Assembly (NCBI RefSeq): GCF_025602895.1 | Contig: NW_026516307.1 | Location: forward strand, 102,643 to 166,642 | From: Polychytrium aggregatum | Lineage: Eukaryota > Chytridiomycota > Chytridiomycetes > Polychytriales | DNA length: 64,000 nucleotides | Direction of reading: 5' to 3' | Shown: in pieces, positions 21,476-36,138 of the stretch | Numbering within the stretch: the first letter of the stretch is position 1 | Layout: every line of letters starts with the position of its first letter | Made by a program: the position numbers and the translations under genes | The notes under the pieces: generated by a model | Databases searched by the model: none | What the model saw: only the letters and a program-made list of their open reading frames with translations | Told to the model about the DNA's origin: nothing

Positions 21476-24400
21476 TCAGTTGCGGCCGGTGCGAGTGAAG
21501 ATGCTGACTTCGGGATACTCGTCGTCCTTCAGCTCGCTCGATGGCGTGATGGGGTTGGGAAGGAAGTGAGCATGGTTCAAGTAGCTGAGACACTTCTTGG
21601 CAATCAGCACAGTCGAGGGACAGGGCGTTGGGTAGATCGAGCGGGTGTTGGCGTTGTCGATCTTGAAGGACATGTCCATCATCATGTGCATGAGGGGGGA
21701 CAGGGCATTTTGGTTGTACAAGGGGTTGGTGGAAAGGATGTACTTGAACTTTTCACGAGTTTCAAAGAGGACGGGCCAGCCAAAGGAGTTGACAATCTCG
21801 AACAGCTTGGTCTCAGTGAGGACACTGCGGTGAGTGGTTGAGTGAGTGAGTGAGTGAGTGAGTAATCAGAGTCGGAATCCACCATCCATACCACATCGCA
21901 CACCATATCATACTTCACACCACATCACACAGTCCTCACCTGTGCTCCGAGTCGCTGATGTGGAACACAAACTTGGACAGGGACTCCACCGAGCCGGCAA
22001 TCTCGGCAACCACCTTGGCAACATGGTCGACGGGATCCATGGTCAGGGTGACGGGAGTGGCATATGAAGGAGCAAGGCCGAGCTGGATGCATCCCTTGAC
22101 ATATCGCCAGATGTAGTCATCCGCGTTGGACACTGGAGCGATGGAGGGTGTGAAGGTGTCAGTTGGTGTCAATTGGTGGGTGAGTGGCACTTGACAATCG
22201 AGACCATCGATTCATGGCCAGTCCATGTGAGCGAATGAGACATCTACACCACATCACATCACACCACACCACACTCGACTCACCTCCGTATTTGCTGTCA
22301 CCAGCAATGACGGCTGGGCGAATGATCGTCACCGGCACTCCCCTGGATCGTGCCTTGTTGACCAGCTGCTCAGAGACCCACTTGGTCTGGCCATACCCGC
22401 CAGAGATGTTCCAGGCCGAGTAGATCTTCTCCTCGAGCGGCTTGTCTGACTTCTTGGCCATCGGGATCGTGCCGATGGTCGAGATGTAGTGCACCACCTT
22501 GAGGTGGTGGGTTGTGGCCAGTCTCAGGGCCGTCGCAGTGCCGAGGACATTGGGTCCCTTGAGTCTGTCATAGTCAAACAGCCAGTGAACCTCGGCGCCG
22601 TTGTGGACAATCATGTCGGTCTCCTCGCCGATCTCCTTCCATCGCTCGTCCGAGAGTCCCCACTTGTCCTGCGACAGGTTGCCGCACAGTCCAACGAGTC
22701 GAGATTTGAGGTTGTGGTCAAGGAAGGCTCTCTGGCTCGGATCGAGAACCAGCTTCTGAGCCGTGCTGATGATGCGCTCGACAGCCTCCTGATCGTCCTT
22801 GGCTCGGACCAGGCAGTAGATCTTGGCCCGAGGGAACTTGTGGGCCAGCTCAAAGACCAAGAAGGCACCGAGGAAGCCAGTGGCACCGGTCAGGACGATG
22901 CCGCGAGGGTCCTTGGGATAGACAAACGGAGGAAGACCCTCGGCCGTCACACTCGCATCGTCGAGCTTGGCGGCCTCGGCAGCCAGATCAACAGTCGGGG
23001 GAATCATCGGTCTGTCGTCGAGGATGTCGACAACCAGCTGGGCGACATCGAGCGGCGTCATTCCGTTCGACAGCAATATCATCGGTGATATCTCGACATT
23101 GAGCTCGTCCTTGATGGCGAGGGCCAGACGGACGACACTCAGCGAGTCAAAGCCGACGCCGCCGATGTAGTAGTTGCGGCCGTCGAGGGCGGGGTTGTCG
23201 ATGATCTGGCTGCCAAGTGTGGAGATCTTGGCGGCAGCGCGGGACAGGGGAGTGTTGACGAGTGTCAGTGGAGGGTACTCGACTGACCTACCGAAGTACT
23301 TGGCATGCTCGGCGAAACGCCTGAGCTTCTTGAGATCACGCTTGCCCGAGTCGTTGAGGGGGAACTGGTGCAGTTGGAAGACGTTGTGGATCGGGAACTT
23401 GGCGACGTTCTTGAGGGTAAAAAAGTCCTCGACGATACGAATCATCTCGCTTGGAACAATATCGGTGTTGGATCCGCTCCGACGAACGTAGAGCATCACG
23501 ATCTCCTTCTCGGAGGTCTGGACAAAGGTGCAGTCTTTGATGGTATCAGGCATGTGCTCGAGAACCAACTCCTCGAGGGCGTTGAGGTCGACATAGACGC
23601 CGTTGACCTTGATCTTCTGGTCGAATCTGGAGGGTGATGGTGTGGAGTGAGGGAGTGGATGGCGTGAGTATCCGGGATACAGTAGTTGGATGTGTCCTCA
23701 GGGTACCAGATGTGCACTCGCCATCAATGAGATGCAACGCCCAGCCATTGACCTTACCTTCCAATGACAGTGAACTGGTTCTCGTAGACCATCTCGACCC
23801 AGTCCATGGTGCAGATTCGAGGTGAGCCATCCTCGAGGAAACCGAAGGGTGCGAGCTTGTTGTTTGGATCGGCGTTGACAAAGTTGGGATGGTTCTTGAC
23901 AGGGTCGTCATTGTTGACGGCAAAGACGAGCACACCGCTCTTGGAGACTTTTTGGTCGACAATGTTGCCCTCCTCGTCGAAGAGGAGACAGCGCACTCCA
24001 GGCTTGGCCAGCTTGTAGACCAACTTGTCTGGAACGATTTGGCTGGTGGCTGGGAGGAAGCAAACCGAGAGGGCACCAATAAGGCCAACCTGTAGATGAA
24101 GCTCTCATCAGAAACAATTCAGGGGCAGCTCATTAGCAGGCTGCTCAAATCGAATTATACCTCGCTCGATCCATAAAGGATCTGGATTCCAGCCTTGGGG
24201 AATGCCTTCTTGACTTGTGCGACGACGCTTGATGGGACGAACTCCGAACCTAAGCCGATTTTTCTCACCGTATTCCACTTGACATTCGAATTCTGACTCT
24301 GAGCAACGTTGATGATCATCTTCATGAACGAGGGCGTCTGTGAGGAGAACATCAAATGAGTACCACACGTCCGCACTGGAACGAATGTACTTTGTCGCTG

Positions 24401-26001
24401 ATGATTCCAACTTACCAAATACATATACCACAAGCCATCGTTCAGCATTCCGATGATACTCTTGACTTTGTCGACGGTGTTGGGTGTGGGCTCTGGAAAC
24501 CAAAAGGATCCTTTGAGGCTCAGGGTGCAGAGCATTATAGTGAGAGTTGCGGTAAAAGCAGGTGCCTGATGGTAATTCCGCGTTAGTTCTCAATCTATAG
24601 ATGGATGGGTCAAATTTGTTGTTGTTCAGAATCCTGCGGTTTACCTGGCACAGCCCGGTTCTTATATACTCGAGTCCCAGCGCACCTCGACCAGCGATTG
24701 CGCCAATGTGAGGGAATTTGAATCTGAAGAACCACAAGAAGGCACTGAGTGTGAGATCCTTCATTCGATCCGAGTGAGGAGTATGGATGCAATGCCATCA
24801 GTCACTTACGTCTTCGGAATGCCTTTTGGGTTGATCAGGGGAGCAGCATCGAGGATTGAGACACAGAGGTCAAATACATTTCTAACAGGTAATTCGCTTT
24901 CTACCGTAACTATGCAGCCACCATCTCGAGTTTGACTGCCCATGCTCGACCTTTGTGGCCGGACTTTGGCTTGTCAGCAGCCACATCCACTCACATACTC
25001 CACTCACATACCAGTTGTTCCGGAAGTGCACTGATACACAATAAACTCGTCAAGCGGCTCACAGACTTCGAGACATGGAGACGGAACGTCGTCCAACACA
25101 GGGAAGGTGGTGGCATCGATCAGAGTCACGCCTTCGGTGCGGCCGGGCTTGGTGTAGTGGTGGAGGATGTACTTGATCGCATGTCTGTCGGTTGGTGGTG
25201 ATGTGAGTGTCAGGATCTCAGTCGACCAGCTCAGAAGAGAAGCTGGCTCAACCCAGGACGCAGGAACCAGCCTGCTCATCCTAACGATAGCAACCAGCAC
25301 AAACCTCTCGCACAGGGCCTTGCGAACGGCAGGAGGCAGGTTGAGGGCAAAGTTGAGTGTTTTCCTGGATGGAGTTCAAAGGACAGGTGAGACTCGACCC
25401 TTGACATGGCACGGAACAAGGGTTGAACATGTCCCTTGCTTGAATCGATGTTCATAGCTCCACATCCCAACATCACATCGCTGCAACAGACCAGAGATAC
25501 TCACTTGCCAAGCATCCACACAGCAAACGAATAGATCATCCAGCTGGATTCGGCCTCACAGAAGGTGCCGACGGCCTCGTGGCCGTCGTCGTTCCAGCCA
25601 GGGAGAGCCTTGAGAGCCTGGGCGATGGAGTAGGCTTGCTTCCACACACGGAGATAGCTGAAGCGCTCCGAGGCACCGTTCTCGTAAGTGTTGATCAGAA
25701 GGGCATCGGGTTCATCGCGGGCCATGTTGATGAGACACTCGACGGGATGGAGCCAAGGGCCAAACGGATCGGGCGGAGGAGGGAACTTTGGCTGCTGGGA
25801 AACAGGGGTCTGGGTCTGGGGTTGAGTGTCAGCAGATTGGGCGACGACATCCTGGGTCTGCTCGGAGACAGGAGGCTGGCTCTGTTGGGCTGCTGGTGGG
25901 TGGGTCTGCTGGTAGAGGTAGATAGGGGTCTGCTGGGAGACATCTCGGTCGTCGACCGGGTCTGTGAACCCTCCAAAACAACAGGAGATGGCCCTGAGCA
26001 T
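21476..26001 (-). CDS. NRPS-like adenylate-forming reductase (A-T-R)
   Basis: Eleven phase-consistent exons: 26001-25505, 25364-25305, 25184-25012, 24924-24810, 24723-24645, 24565-24416, 24337-24161, 24089-23758, 23626-22284, 22132-21940 and 21824-21476, about 1,155 aa. Such enzymes adenylate a carboxylic acid, load it on a phosphopantetheinyl carrier and reduce it with NAD(P)H to an aldehyde or alcohol. Adenylation: P-loop YQCTSGTT (about 236-243), YGSSE (413-417), and VIGRFDQKIKVNG around 525-538. Carrier: GVGFDSLS with attachment Ser689. Reductase: LTGATGFLG nucleotide-binding loop (about 773-781) and catalytic Tyr939/Lys943 in YGQTK. A 100-residue Gln/Pro/Ser-rich N-terminus precedes the A domain. 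The substrate cannot be read by eye, and it is not Lys2-like in the loop sequence. The exon 3/4 junction changes the usual TSGTTG-x-PK loop, so that junction needs RNA support. Confidence 0.85.
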
Positions 26002-26757
26002 GGCGGAGAGGCGGGGTGAGAGCCGAAAGGGCGAACGAGACAACGACGACGAGGGGAAAGTGTGAGGGAGCACCTTTTGTCGTCTGGGCAGCCAGGGGAG
26101 AGCGTCTTTGGCCTGGCTGATTGCCAAATTGCATTGAATGAGTGCCCTTGCTTCCTCTCGGCTGTCCTCGATGCTGTGCTGTTGCCTCGCCCAGCAAGCT
26201 GCTTGCAAATCCACTGTTCGATGAGCGAACAGTTCACTCGGTGGGAACACATGGGCATGTTTGACACTCTTATATCTTTGTATCTGGCTGCAGATATGCA
26301 CGTCATCCCACAAGTCGACCACCTCCTCGTGCTCTGGCCTCGTTCTGCTGGTCAAGCCCTGATCGGTCTCCAGCCTTGCCAGTCCATCTGGCTCCGCTGT
26401 TGACGATCAACCGGCCGATTGTTGATGCGGATGCTGAGTGCCGAACCAGCGGCCGGAGTGCTGCCTGCCACGCGGTTTGACCATCGACGCACCGTCGTCG
26501 CACTGTCCCACCATCGCAGCGTCACACCAGTTGCGCGATTGCCTTGTGTGTGTGTGTCTCGCTGCATCTCTCGCCGCACGTCTCGTCCTCGCTGCGCCTG
26601 TGTATCTGTGGCTCACACAAGCCCCGCAGAGACACCGCCCTCGTCCCGTGACCGTGGCTGCGCACGGACTCATCGCCTTCGTTGTGGAAAAATCGCTGTC
26701 CTTGGCCGATTCGCCAACGCCCATCTTCCCTCATCTGCGTCCTGCCCCCCCCGGTGC
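26002..26757. other. bidirectional promoter, reductase / CysRS
   Basis: About 756 bp between divergent genes. No TATA box is prominent. The sequence near CysRS is pyrimidine-rich. No additional gene was found. Confidence 0.5.
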
Positions 26758-29700
26758 ATGATCGGATTTGCACGTCGACGCATCGCTCGGCCGTCCCTCC
26801 TGTTTCTGCCGGCTGCACGCCCTTCTGTCTTGCGCATTTCTGCACCTGCACCTCTCTGCATTTCCGTCTGGATCGCTCTTGCACCCATGTCTTCGTCGGC
26901 CTCCCAGATCAAGCAGCCCAAGTGGCACAAGCCCGAGCCCTCCCAGGCCAACCTCAGGGTCCTCAACTCGCTCACCCGGGGCAAGGAGGAATTTATCCCG
27001 GCCAGATCCAAGCTGGTATCTTGGTACTGCTGCGGTCCCACGGTCTACTCAGACTCGCACATGGGTCATGCCAGGTAGGGCACGTCGGCAGAGGCATTTC
27101 TGAAACGTCCTTCTCCCAGTTTGCCTGTCGCATCAATCGGATCCGATGATCTGGCGTGTCCTGGAGGAGCTCCCGTCAAGCCTCCATCACATTAACGCAC
27201 TTCCGAATGTGCTGCGTAATCTTCACCCCTCTCTTTCCGCTTTATCATCGCGTCTCATTTATTCCCGCTATCATCCAACACTCGATCCCGAATGCTGTCT
27301 CGGTTCATACGTGCTTCCGAATACTATTGTAACGACAAACTGTGGTCACCGTGCTCAACCAAACGACCATTTCGACCGCAGAGCCTACATCACCTTTGAC
27401 ATTCTCCGCAGAATCATGGAAGATTACTTTGGGTACGATATCAACTATGTCATGAACATCACCGACATCGACGACAAGGTAGCGATGAGCCCCCCCGAGC
27501 GGCTCGTGTGCTGCCCAGAGCATCCGCCGGATTGCTACGCCTGCCATGCTACAGCACCTTTTGCTTTGAACCCCATCTAGATCCACCCGACCGTCGCACG
27601 CATCTCCTCTGGTCTCGCTTGCGAGCGGCTCATGCATATACCACAGCATTAACCCAGTCGCGATGATATCCCCCTGTCCAAGATCATCCTGCACGCCCGC
27701 TACAAGTACCTCTTTGATCAAGCCAAGTCTGCTGCCTCTGCCCTGACTCCTGAGCTCCTCGAAGATGTCTCCAAGGCATGGAATTTCTTTGTGGAGAAGC
27801 GCCTTGCCAAGTTCGATCCCAACGCTGCGTCGCAGTGGGATGCTTTTGCCACCAAGATCGAGACCGGTGGCGGTCCAAACCCAGCCGACGAGCCCAAATT
27901 CCAGATGTACTTCAAGGCGGCGGTAGGCAATGCCCGGCGACACTCGTTCCCGCGTGCGCTGTGTCAACCCAGACGTGGCCATCGCTCCTATGGATCGTCT
28001 CTCATTGGTATCCACCCTCCACATACAGGCTGCTTCCAACGAAGCCATCGAGCTCGCCAAGCGGCAAATCGCTAGCGGCACTTCAGGGCAAGAGCATGCC
28101 CATGCGCTGCTCGACTCCAGCAGAGATGTCTATTCTCTCTATCTTGATTCAATCAAGGGCTCGACCGTGACCGATCCCGCCATCTTCCGCGACTATGCTG
28201 CTTTCTGGGAAAACGAGTACTTCAAGGATATGGATGCCCTGAATGTAAGTTCGATACCGATGCCAGTTTCTGCTTCAAGTCAGACTGTTTTCCATTGATT
28301 GCGTATGCTAGCTTGCCTTGGACTTTGACGCGACGACATCCGAATGATTCAGCATGGCCGCTGCGATTGAAAGTCCCTTTTTGCATATTTACTGCCGCAT
28401 ACCGCACCATGCACCTGCTTGTTGTTGATTCCAATGGCATCGCCATCGTCATCGTCACTCGTGATCGCTGCAGATCCGTCGCCCCGATGTCCTCGTGCGT
28501 GTCAGCGAATACGTTCCCGAGATTGTGTCGTTTGTCGAGCGTATCATTTCCAATGGCTTTGCTTATCAATCCGAGGGATCCGTCTATTTTGACACGGCAA
28601 AGTTCGATAAGCATCCAGACCACAACTATGCTAAGCTCGAACCCTGGTCTGCTGGCAACGTTAAGCTGCTGCAAGAGGGCGAGGGTGACCTCTCCACCAG
28701 CCATCCGCAAGGCAAGCGAAACCCGTCGGACTTTGCTCTCTGGAAGGCATCCAAGCCAGGAGAGCCCGCCTGGCCCTCTCCTTGGGGAGAGGGCCGGCCC
28801 GGATGGCACATCGAGTGCTCGGCCATGGCTGGCGAGATCCTGGGCGAGAAACTCGACATCCACAGCGGCGGAAGCGATCTGGCCTTCCCGCACCATGACA
28901 ATGAAATAGCCCAGTCAGAGGTAGGCACCGACACCGACACCGGCACTGGCACTAGCGCTGGCATCCGCTTGAGGCAAACGGACCTGCGGCTTGCACAGGG
29001 AGCGGCTCTGTGGTCCAGCGATGGTCATACTGTCTCTGGCAGCCATACATGGCACTCAAGGTGCACGGATGGTCCGGGCAGCTCTGCTTCGGTGCTGCGC
29101 TGGCGATCGACAAGGCAGTGCATCCGCCCACTGTCCTTGCTGTACCCGACATCCAAGAGTATATTGGGGGAGGGAGACCAGGAAGGTTCATGAAATTGTC
29201 GCCTCAGTGGCAACATTTTGGCTGCAACGATGGCCCTTCGGTCCCACCCCCCAATGCGAGACTCTCTGACAGTGTATCGCAAGTAGCGGATACTGCTGTT
29301 CGTTAAAGCTCGCACAGGCACTGTCAAGAATGTGTGGAAGGGCAGCACGTCTTGATGCGTTGCGGTTCTGTTGTCGCTGATGTGTTTCAACGGGCGAGAG
29401 ACCAGCCCGTGTCGACGTAGTGGTGGCTTGAGGACCCTCAGTGTCTACTGACAAGACCTCCGACTGCCCTCCGCACAGCGGTATACGCTTTGGCGGCAGC
29501 GCAGTTTGAGGAGCTCAAGCTCAGCTCGCCGACTAACCGATATTTGCATCTCTTCCAGGGTCATTACAACTGCCACCAGTGGGTGAACTACTTCATCCAT
29601 GCGGGCCATCTCCATATTGAGGGCCAGAAGATGTCAAAGAGTCTGAAGAACTTTGTCAAGATTCAGGAAGCCCTTGCTAAGCACTCTGCGACGCAGATTC

Positions 29701-31362
29701 GATTCCTATTCCTGCTGCACCAGTGGAACTCTGTCCTGGACTTCAAAGAGAGCTCGATGCAAGAAGCTCGCGCTTACGAATCCGTGATCAACGTAAGAAC
29801 GGGAGCGCACAAGGAGCAAGCGTTGTAAACCCGCGTGTCGAGGGACAGACTGGTATCCAAACACATTGTGCGATTCAGACGAATGACATGGCCGTGATCC
29901 GCGCCATACGCTGCAGAAATCCCCTCACTCTCCCTCACTCTTCCTCACTCTCCCTCACCTGACCCCTCTGCGTTTGCTGCAACAGAACTTCTTCGACAAC
30001 GTCAAGGCGCTGATCCAGGACGCCAAGAGCACCCCCGAAGTCTTCACCGGCAACCACAACTTCCACGATCTCGAGAAGAAACTCCTTGCCAGGTTAGACG
30101 CCGCAGTCGGCTACTGAGAACGATGGCATTTAGTTTCATGACCAACAGCTCGATTCGTGGACCGCTCGCCCTCCCTCCCTCAGCCTTCCTCACTAATATG
30201 CCGTACTCCTGTTTTCAGCCTCGAGGTCTCGCAGGTCAAGATCCACAACGCCCTCTGCGACAACTTTGACACTCCCACAGCCATGCAAGAGATCCGTGAC
30301 CTCATCACCGTGACCAACAAGTACATTGCCGAGAAGAAGGACACCCCAAACACCGATCTCCTGGCCAAGGTTGCCAAATACATCACTCGCCTCGGCAGAA
30401 TCTTTGGCATCGTTCGTGACGGCAACGCCGACATTGGCAACTCGGCAGCATCCGCCGCGGCTAGCGTATGTACACCGAGACGTATATCGACGAGCGCGAC
30501 TTGGATTATTGCCCACGACCGAACCATGCTCATCAACCCATGTGCCTTTACAACCCCTTCAGTCCGACGAGGCCATCATGCCGTACCTGCGCGCCCTCTC
30601 GAGCTTCCGTGACGGTATTCGCGAGTTGTCCCAGAAGAAGGCTGGTAAGTGGATCACGGCAGTTACCAGATGGCCCAACGACGGGTGCTGAGAATACACA
30701 CGCAGGTGCAATGCTGTTCTTGGCTCTTCGTTGTGCTTACGTTGTGCACACTCCCTACGTCTATGGCTATTCCCCCCCCCACACCGTGTCAACAGATCAT
30801 CGCGAGCTGCTTGCGCTCTGCGACAAGCTGCGTGATATTGATCTCGTCGAGCTGGGCGTGGCGCTCGATGATCGTGAAGACGGCAAGGGCGCCCTGGTCA
30901 AGCTTGTGGACAAGGAACTGTTGCTGAAGCAGCGACAGGAGAAGCTCGAGCGTGAGCAGCAGAAGCAAAGAGAGAAGGAGGCCCGTCTTCAGCAGGCCCA
31001 TGCAAAGAAGCTGGAGAAGCTGGCCAAGGGCCAGACTCCCCCCGAGCAGATGTTCAAGAACGAAGAAGGTCTGAAGCTGTATTCGAAGTGGGACGAGAAG
31101 GTGGGTAACAGCATGTTGACGCAGGAAGCTCAATGTGCTCGGCTGTCGCTGAGGATGTGACCGAGGGTGCTGATGGGTGCAATGTCGCCTCACGAACGGT
31201 GCATTGACGTCCATCTCTTCCGCCGCTCAGGGTCTTCCCACTCACGACATTGGCGGAGAAGAGATCTCCAAGTCCAAGGGTAAGAAGCTTCAGAAGGAAT
31301 ACGATGCTCAAGTCAAGCTGCACGAGGAGTACAAGGCTTTCAAAGCCTCAGAACAGGCGTAA
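26758..31362 (+). CDS. CARS: cysteinyl-tRNA synthetase
   Basis: Charges tRNA-Cys. Eleven exons: 26887-27074 (optional start 26758), 27382-27478, 27683-27922, 28029-28244, 28474-28920, 29559-29792, 29986-30092, 30219-30465, 30563-30644, 30796-31100 and 31231-31362, all in phase. This gives 764 aa from the inner ATG or 807 aa from the outer. Class I motifs: [16 protein letters not shown] (HIGH-type loop), NITDIDDK, zinc-site residues in WHIECSAM and [12 protein letters not shown], and [11 protein letters not shown] (KMSKS). A charged coiled-coil-like tail ([20 protein letters not shown]) is typical of eukaryotic CysRS. The 43 codons between the ATGs at 26758 and 26887 are in frame, Arg/Ala/Ser-rich and free of acidic residues, like a mitochondrial presequence. 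One gene may therefore serve both compartments. Confidence 0.93.
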
Positions 31363-31669
31363 TGGCGCGATGGCAGTCCCTCCCCTCCCGGCCCTGCTTC
31401 CGCTTGGTTGTGCTGGGCTAAGCTTTGTCATCTGCTTTAGCAGCAGTTGCGAGGAGCAGCGGAATACGGCTGGGGTCCCGGCCACTTCTCAATAAGTATT
31501 GTTATTCGGTCCCACATGATAAGACAGAGAGGCGCACTGGCTCGTGGGAACCCCGGGGTGCTGGAAACAGCGAGAGTAGCTCTTTTCCGTGCCTGTTGTC
31601 GGTTGTGGGGCTGGCTGAACAGGGTATGGAACGGGCGTTCAGTGATCGGGAGATGAACGTCGCCATCGC
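31363..31669. other. convergent 3' region, CysRS / PA-RING
   Basis: This 307 bp stretch lies between two converging stop codons. No gene or structural RNA was recognised. Confidence 0.5.
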
Positions 31670-33133
<1,464 letters not shown>

Positions 33134-33983
33134 GGTGCAGGGATCAAAGAATGCGACAGTGGAGAGACACAATTGCAGCCGCTGGAGAAATGGTGGTAGT
33201 CGTGCTAGAGCAATGCGAGGAACGGAGCAGATCTTGGTGGACAGGCCGTGGGAAACCTCCGTTTTGGTGGTCGAAGCGCAACTCGTTCGCCTTTGCCCAC
33301 CCGTCTCCAGCGGCCGCTTCTGACTTTGAGCAACCTCTTTACATCTCTTCACACAGCTCCCCGGGGCAGAGACAATCCGTGCTCTTTTGAGAAATCCTGA
33401 ATCCGACAGGGCCCATGAATCACGACACTGCCCGCGTGCCAATGGGTAGGGGGAGCAGGCGGCCATTCCCCAGGGCCAAGATGATTTTCAAAAATCTATG
33501 CTTTCATTTGTCGCTGCGATGGATTCGGACTGAGGTCAGAGAATGCACAGAGAAAGAGAGAGGAGGACCCCGACCCCGACCAGAGACCCCGACCAGAGAC
33601 ATCCATGCGAAAAACAGGAGCGATAAAGAGGCCAGTCAACAGGATGGAGATAGCGAGATCACATTGCGACAGCGGGACGACAGAACCGGAGAGAGGGGGA
33701 GCACGGTGCAGACGGTGCAGACGGTGCAGACGGTGCAGACGGTGCAGACGGTGCAGACGGTGCAGAGGGCTGGTCAGTGAGCGGCGGCCACGCTGCCAGG
33801 ACGACATTCATCTTTGATGCCTCCCTTCGTTGCCGCACATTCACTCTCTCTTCACTCTCTCACGCTCGATCCAGCGTCAAGATATGTGAGTGTGTGAGCG
33901 AGGGGAAGGTGTGGAGGTATGGGGCAGCAACGAGGGAGTGAGCCTTTGAGAAGAAAAGCAGGCAAAAAAAAAAAAGAATGTGC
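33134..33983. other. intergenic region with GGTGCAGAC minisatellite
   Basis: This 850 bp segment separates the PA-TM-RING gene start from the SPC24 3' end. It includes the 9-bp array at 33703-33766 and a poly-A run at 33966-33977 just beyond the SPC24 stop. No gene was seen. Confidence 0.5.
33703..33766. repeat. 9-bp tandem repeat GGTGCAGAC
   Basis: Seven near-perfect copies, non-coding. Confidence 0.9.
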
Positions 33984-35249
33984 TTATGTTGATGCCAGCT
34001 CCCAGATGTAGTTGGCGTAGAAGAACTGGGAATACTGTGGGTCGAATTCGACGGTGTGGATATCGTTTTGGATGGGCGACCGCACTTGGCAGCTGCTGAA
34101 ATGGCCGCGGGCGTCCTCGATCATATCAACTCCCAGCTTGCGGTAGATGTTCAGCTTCAGTCTGGATGGAGACGAATGGACATAAATAAGTAGCAAAGTC
34201 AATACAAGCGAGCACCCTGGCCTCTGGGAGATGCCAATCGACGCAAACCCAAAGGAAACTGAGGAGGGAGGAACGAACCGCGGCCCTGGTCGAACCACAG
34301 TCTCTCGGGGATGCAGAGGAAACCGGATACCTACCCTGCTGCGGGCGGGGGCTGGTTCCGTAGCGTGCGTTCTTCCTCCTCCAGACGATTCATTTCCTCG
34401 GTCATGAGTCGATATTGTTCTTCCATATCTGTATTCGAGAAAGGAGCGGCCCGTCGGACACGGAGAGTTAAGGATATCAACGACCGATGCTTGCGCTCTG
34501 AGCCAGAGTGCCGGGCCCATGCAAGCGGGCGAGAACACAGTCGGCAGCCAATACGGTGGAGGGACGACGCGGGGAGGGGGAGGAAGGTAACAAAAAGGAT
34601 ATCCTATGGCCTTCTCAATATCCTGGGTGGTCTTCTCGGTGTTGAGCTGGTTGCGGCCGAGCTCGATGATCTTGCCCATATACTGCTCCGACTCGTGGGT
34701 TGCCTTCAGCTGTTTGACGGTCTCCTGAGCAAGATTGAGCTTGAGGGTGAGACCTGCCGAGGTGCCACACCGCACCACACCGACATTGGGTGAAATTGAT
34801 GGCATCGAGCAAAGGGCCCAGAGTTGGGTTGGGAAGGGGGTCTCCGGGTCAGCAACTGAGTCAACATCAGCCGTCGAGAGAGACTCGAGCCAAAGATCGG
34901 ACCGTGGGGCGATTCGACCATGACCAGATATATATCCTCCCGATACCAGCAAGCCAACGGCCGGGGCCATGAGGCTCAGAGGAACCGGTGAAGGGCCTTC
35001 GGCGAGCATCTAAGGCAAATGGAGGCCATCCAAGGCAAAAGAAGGCCATTCAAGGCAAATCGGGATCGCCCTACCATTGACCTGGTACGAGACTTCCTCG
35101 AGCTCTCGCTTTCGTGCCTCGTCAACTAGCCTCGACTTTTCCTTGATCTCTTGGATAAAGGCCAGATCCTCGGTGCAGTCGATGTAGTCGAGCACGCAGG
35201 GCACCAGGCCCAGAATGGACTCGAGGCTGGAGGTGACGTTGTTGGCCAT
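33984..35249 (-). CDS. SPC24: kinetochore protein Spc24
   Basis: Subunit of the Ndc80 complex; with Spc25 it links the complex to the inner kinetochore. Exons 35249-35075, 34753-34592, 34428-34335 and 34161-33984 give 202 aa, the usual Spc24 length. The N-terminal two-thirds are coiled-coil-like (LAFIQEIKEKSRLVDEARKR; LNLAQETVKQLKATHESEQY; YRLMTEEMNRLEEEERTLRN). The C-terminal globular domain begins LKLNIYRKLGVDM and ends with the family signature FFYANYIWELAST. Junction phases agree; the second donor (GTTACC) is weak. The assignment rests on the C-terminal domain pattern together with length and coiled coil. Confidence 0.8.
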
Positions 35250-36138
35250 GGGGAGAGGATTGTGGATGCGGCTGGGGATGAGGCTCAGTAGACCGAGCGT
35301 GAGTTGAAATAGTAATTACGGACTGTCGGACGATTGATGCGCCGCTGTCGAGCTCTGGGTGCTGGCGTTTGTGCAGTCGGGTATCCAGAATCCAGGACGA
35401 GACGGATGGGACGGCGATGGAGACGACTCCCAAGAATCGTGTTGGTTGGCGGTTCGTCGCAAGGCGGGAATCGAGGCCGAGAACAGTTGCCATTTTTGGA
35501 CAAATATGTCCACACACACACACACGGCCGTCACTCAACCAGGGATACTGCTCGCTCGGCTGTCCATGGGCATCCCCGAGTGCCAGAGCCCATAGCAGCA
35601 TCAGGATGAGATGCAGCCACAGTGCTCCCCGAGCGGTCGCCGTTGAGATATCGGCCACGTTTCGGACCAACGACAGGCAAAGGGAGCCGCAGTCCAGAGA
35701 CGATACTTCCCTCTTGGATTCACACTTGTTGCGATGTATTTTGAGAGGAGCTGCATCGGTTGCACATATGAGGATTTCGTGGGATCAAGGACCACCGCCA
35801 ATCCAGCCATATCGAAAAGTTTTATTCACCCTTCGGCTACTCGGCATTCACCGAAACCAGCATCTGTGTCGCTGGCGAGCTGGCAGACACTCGGCGACTC
35901 ATCGAGTGCGCTTGAGGGTGTGGGAAACGGTGGTAAGAACGGAAACGTGGCCACGGAAGAGTGGGAAAGCGGGGGAAGCGAGGAGATGGCTTTGGGAAGT
36001 TGTAAAGGAGTGAGGCAAAGGTACTTATGGAAGGGGTTCATATCACAGCACCATAATCGAGTCTTTGGTCGAGTGGTCAAGGAAAGGGGGGTAAGACAGG
36101 TGTAGCACGAATGATCAGGTATCCTTCGGCGTCTGGGC
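35250..36138. other. intergenic region SPC24 / Ctr
   Basis: This 889 bp segment contains a CA/TG dinucleotide run at 35513-35524. Open frames show no recognisable domain. Confidence 0.5.
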
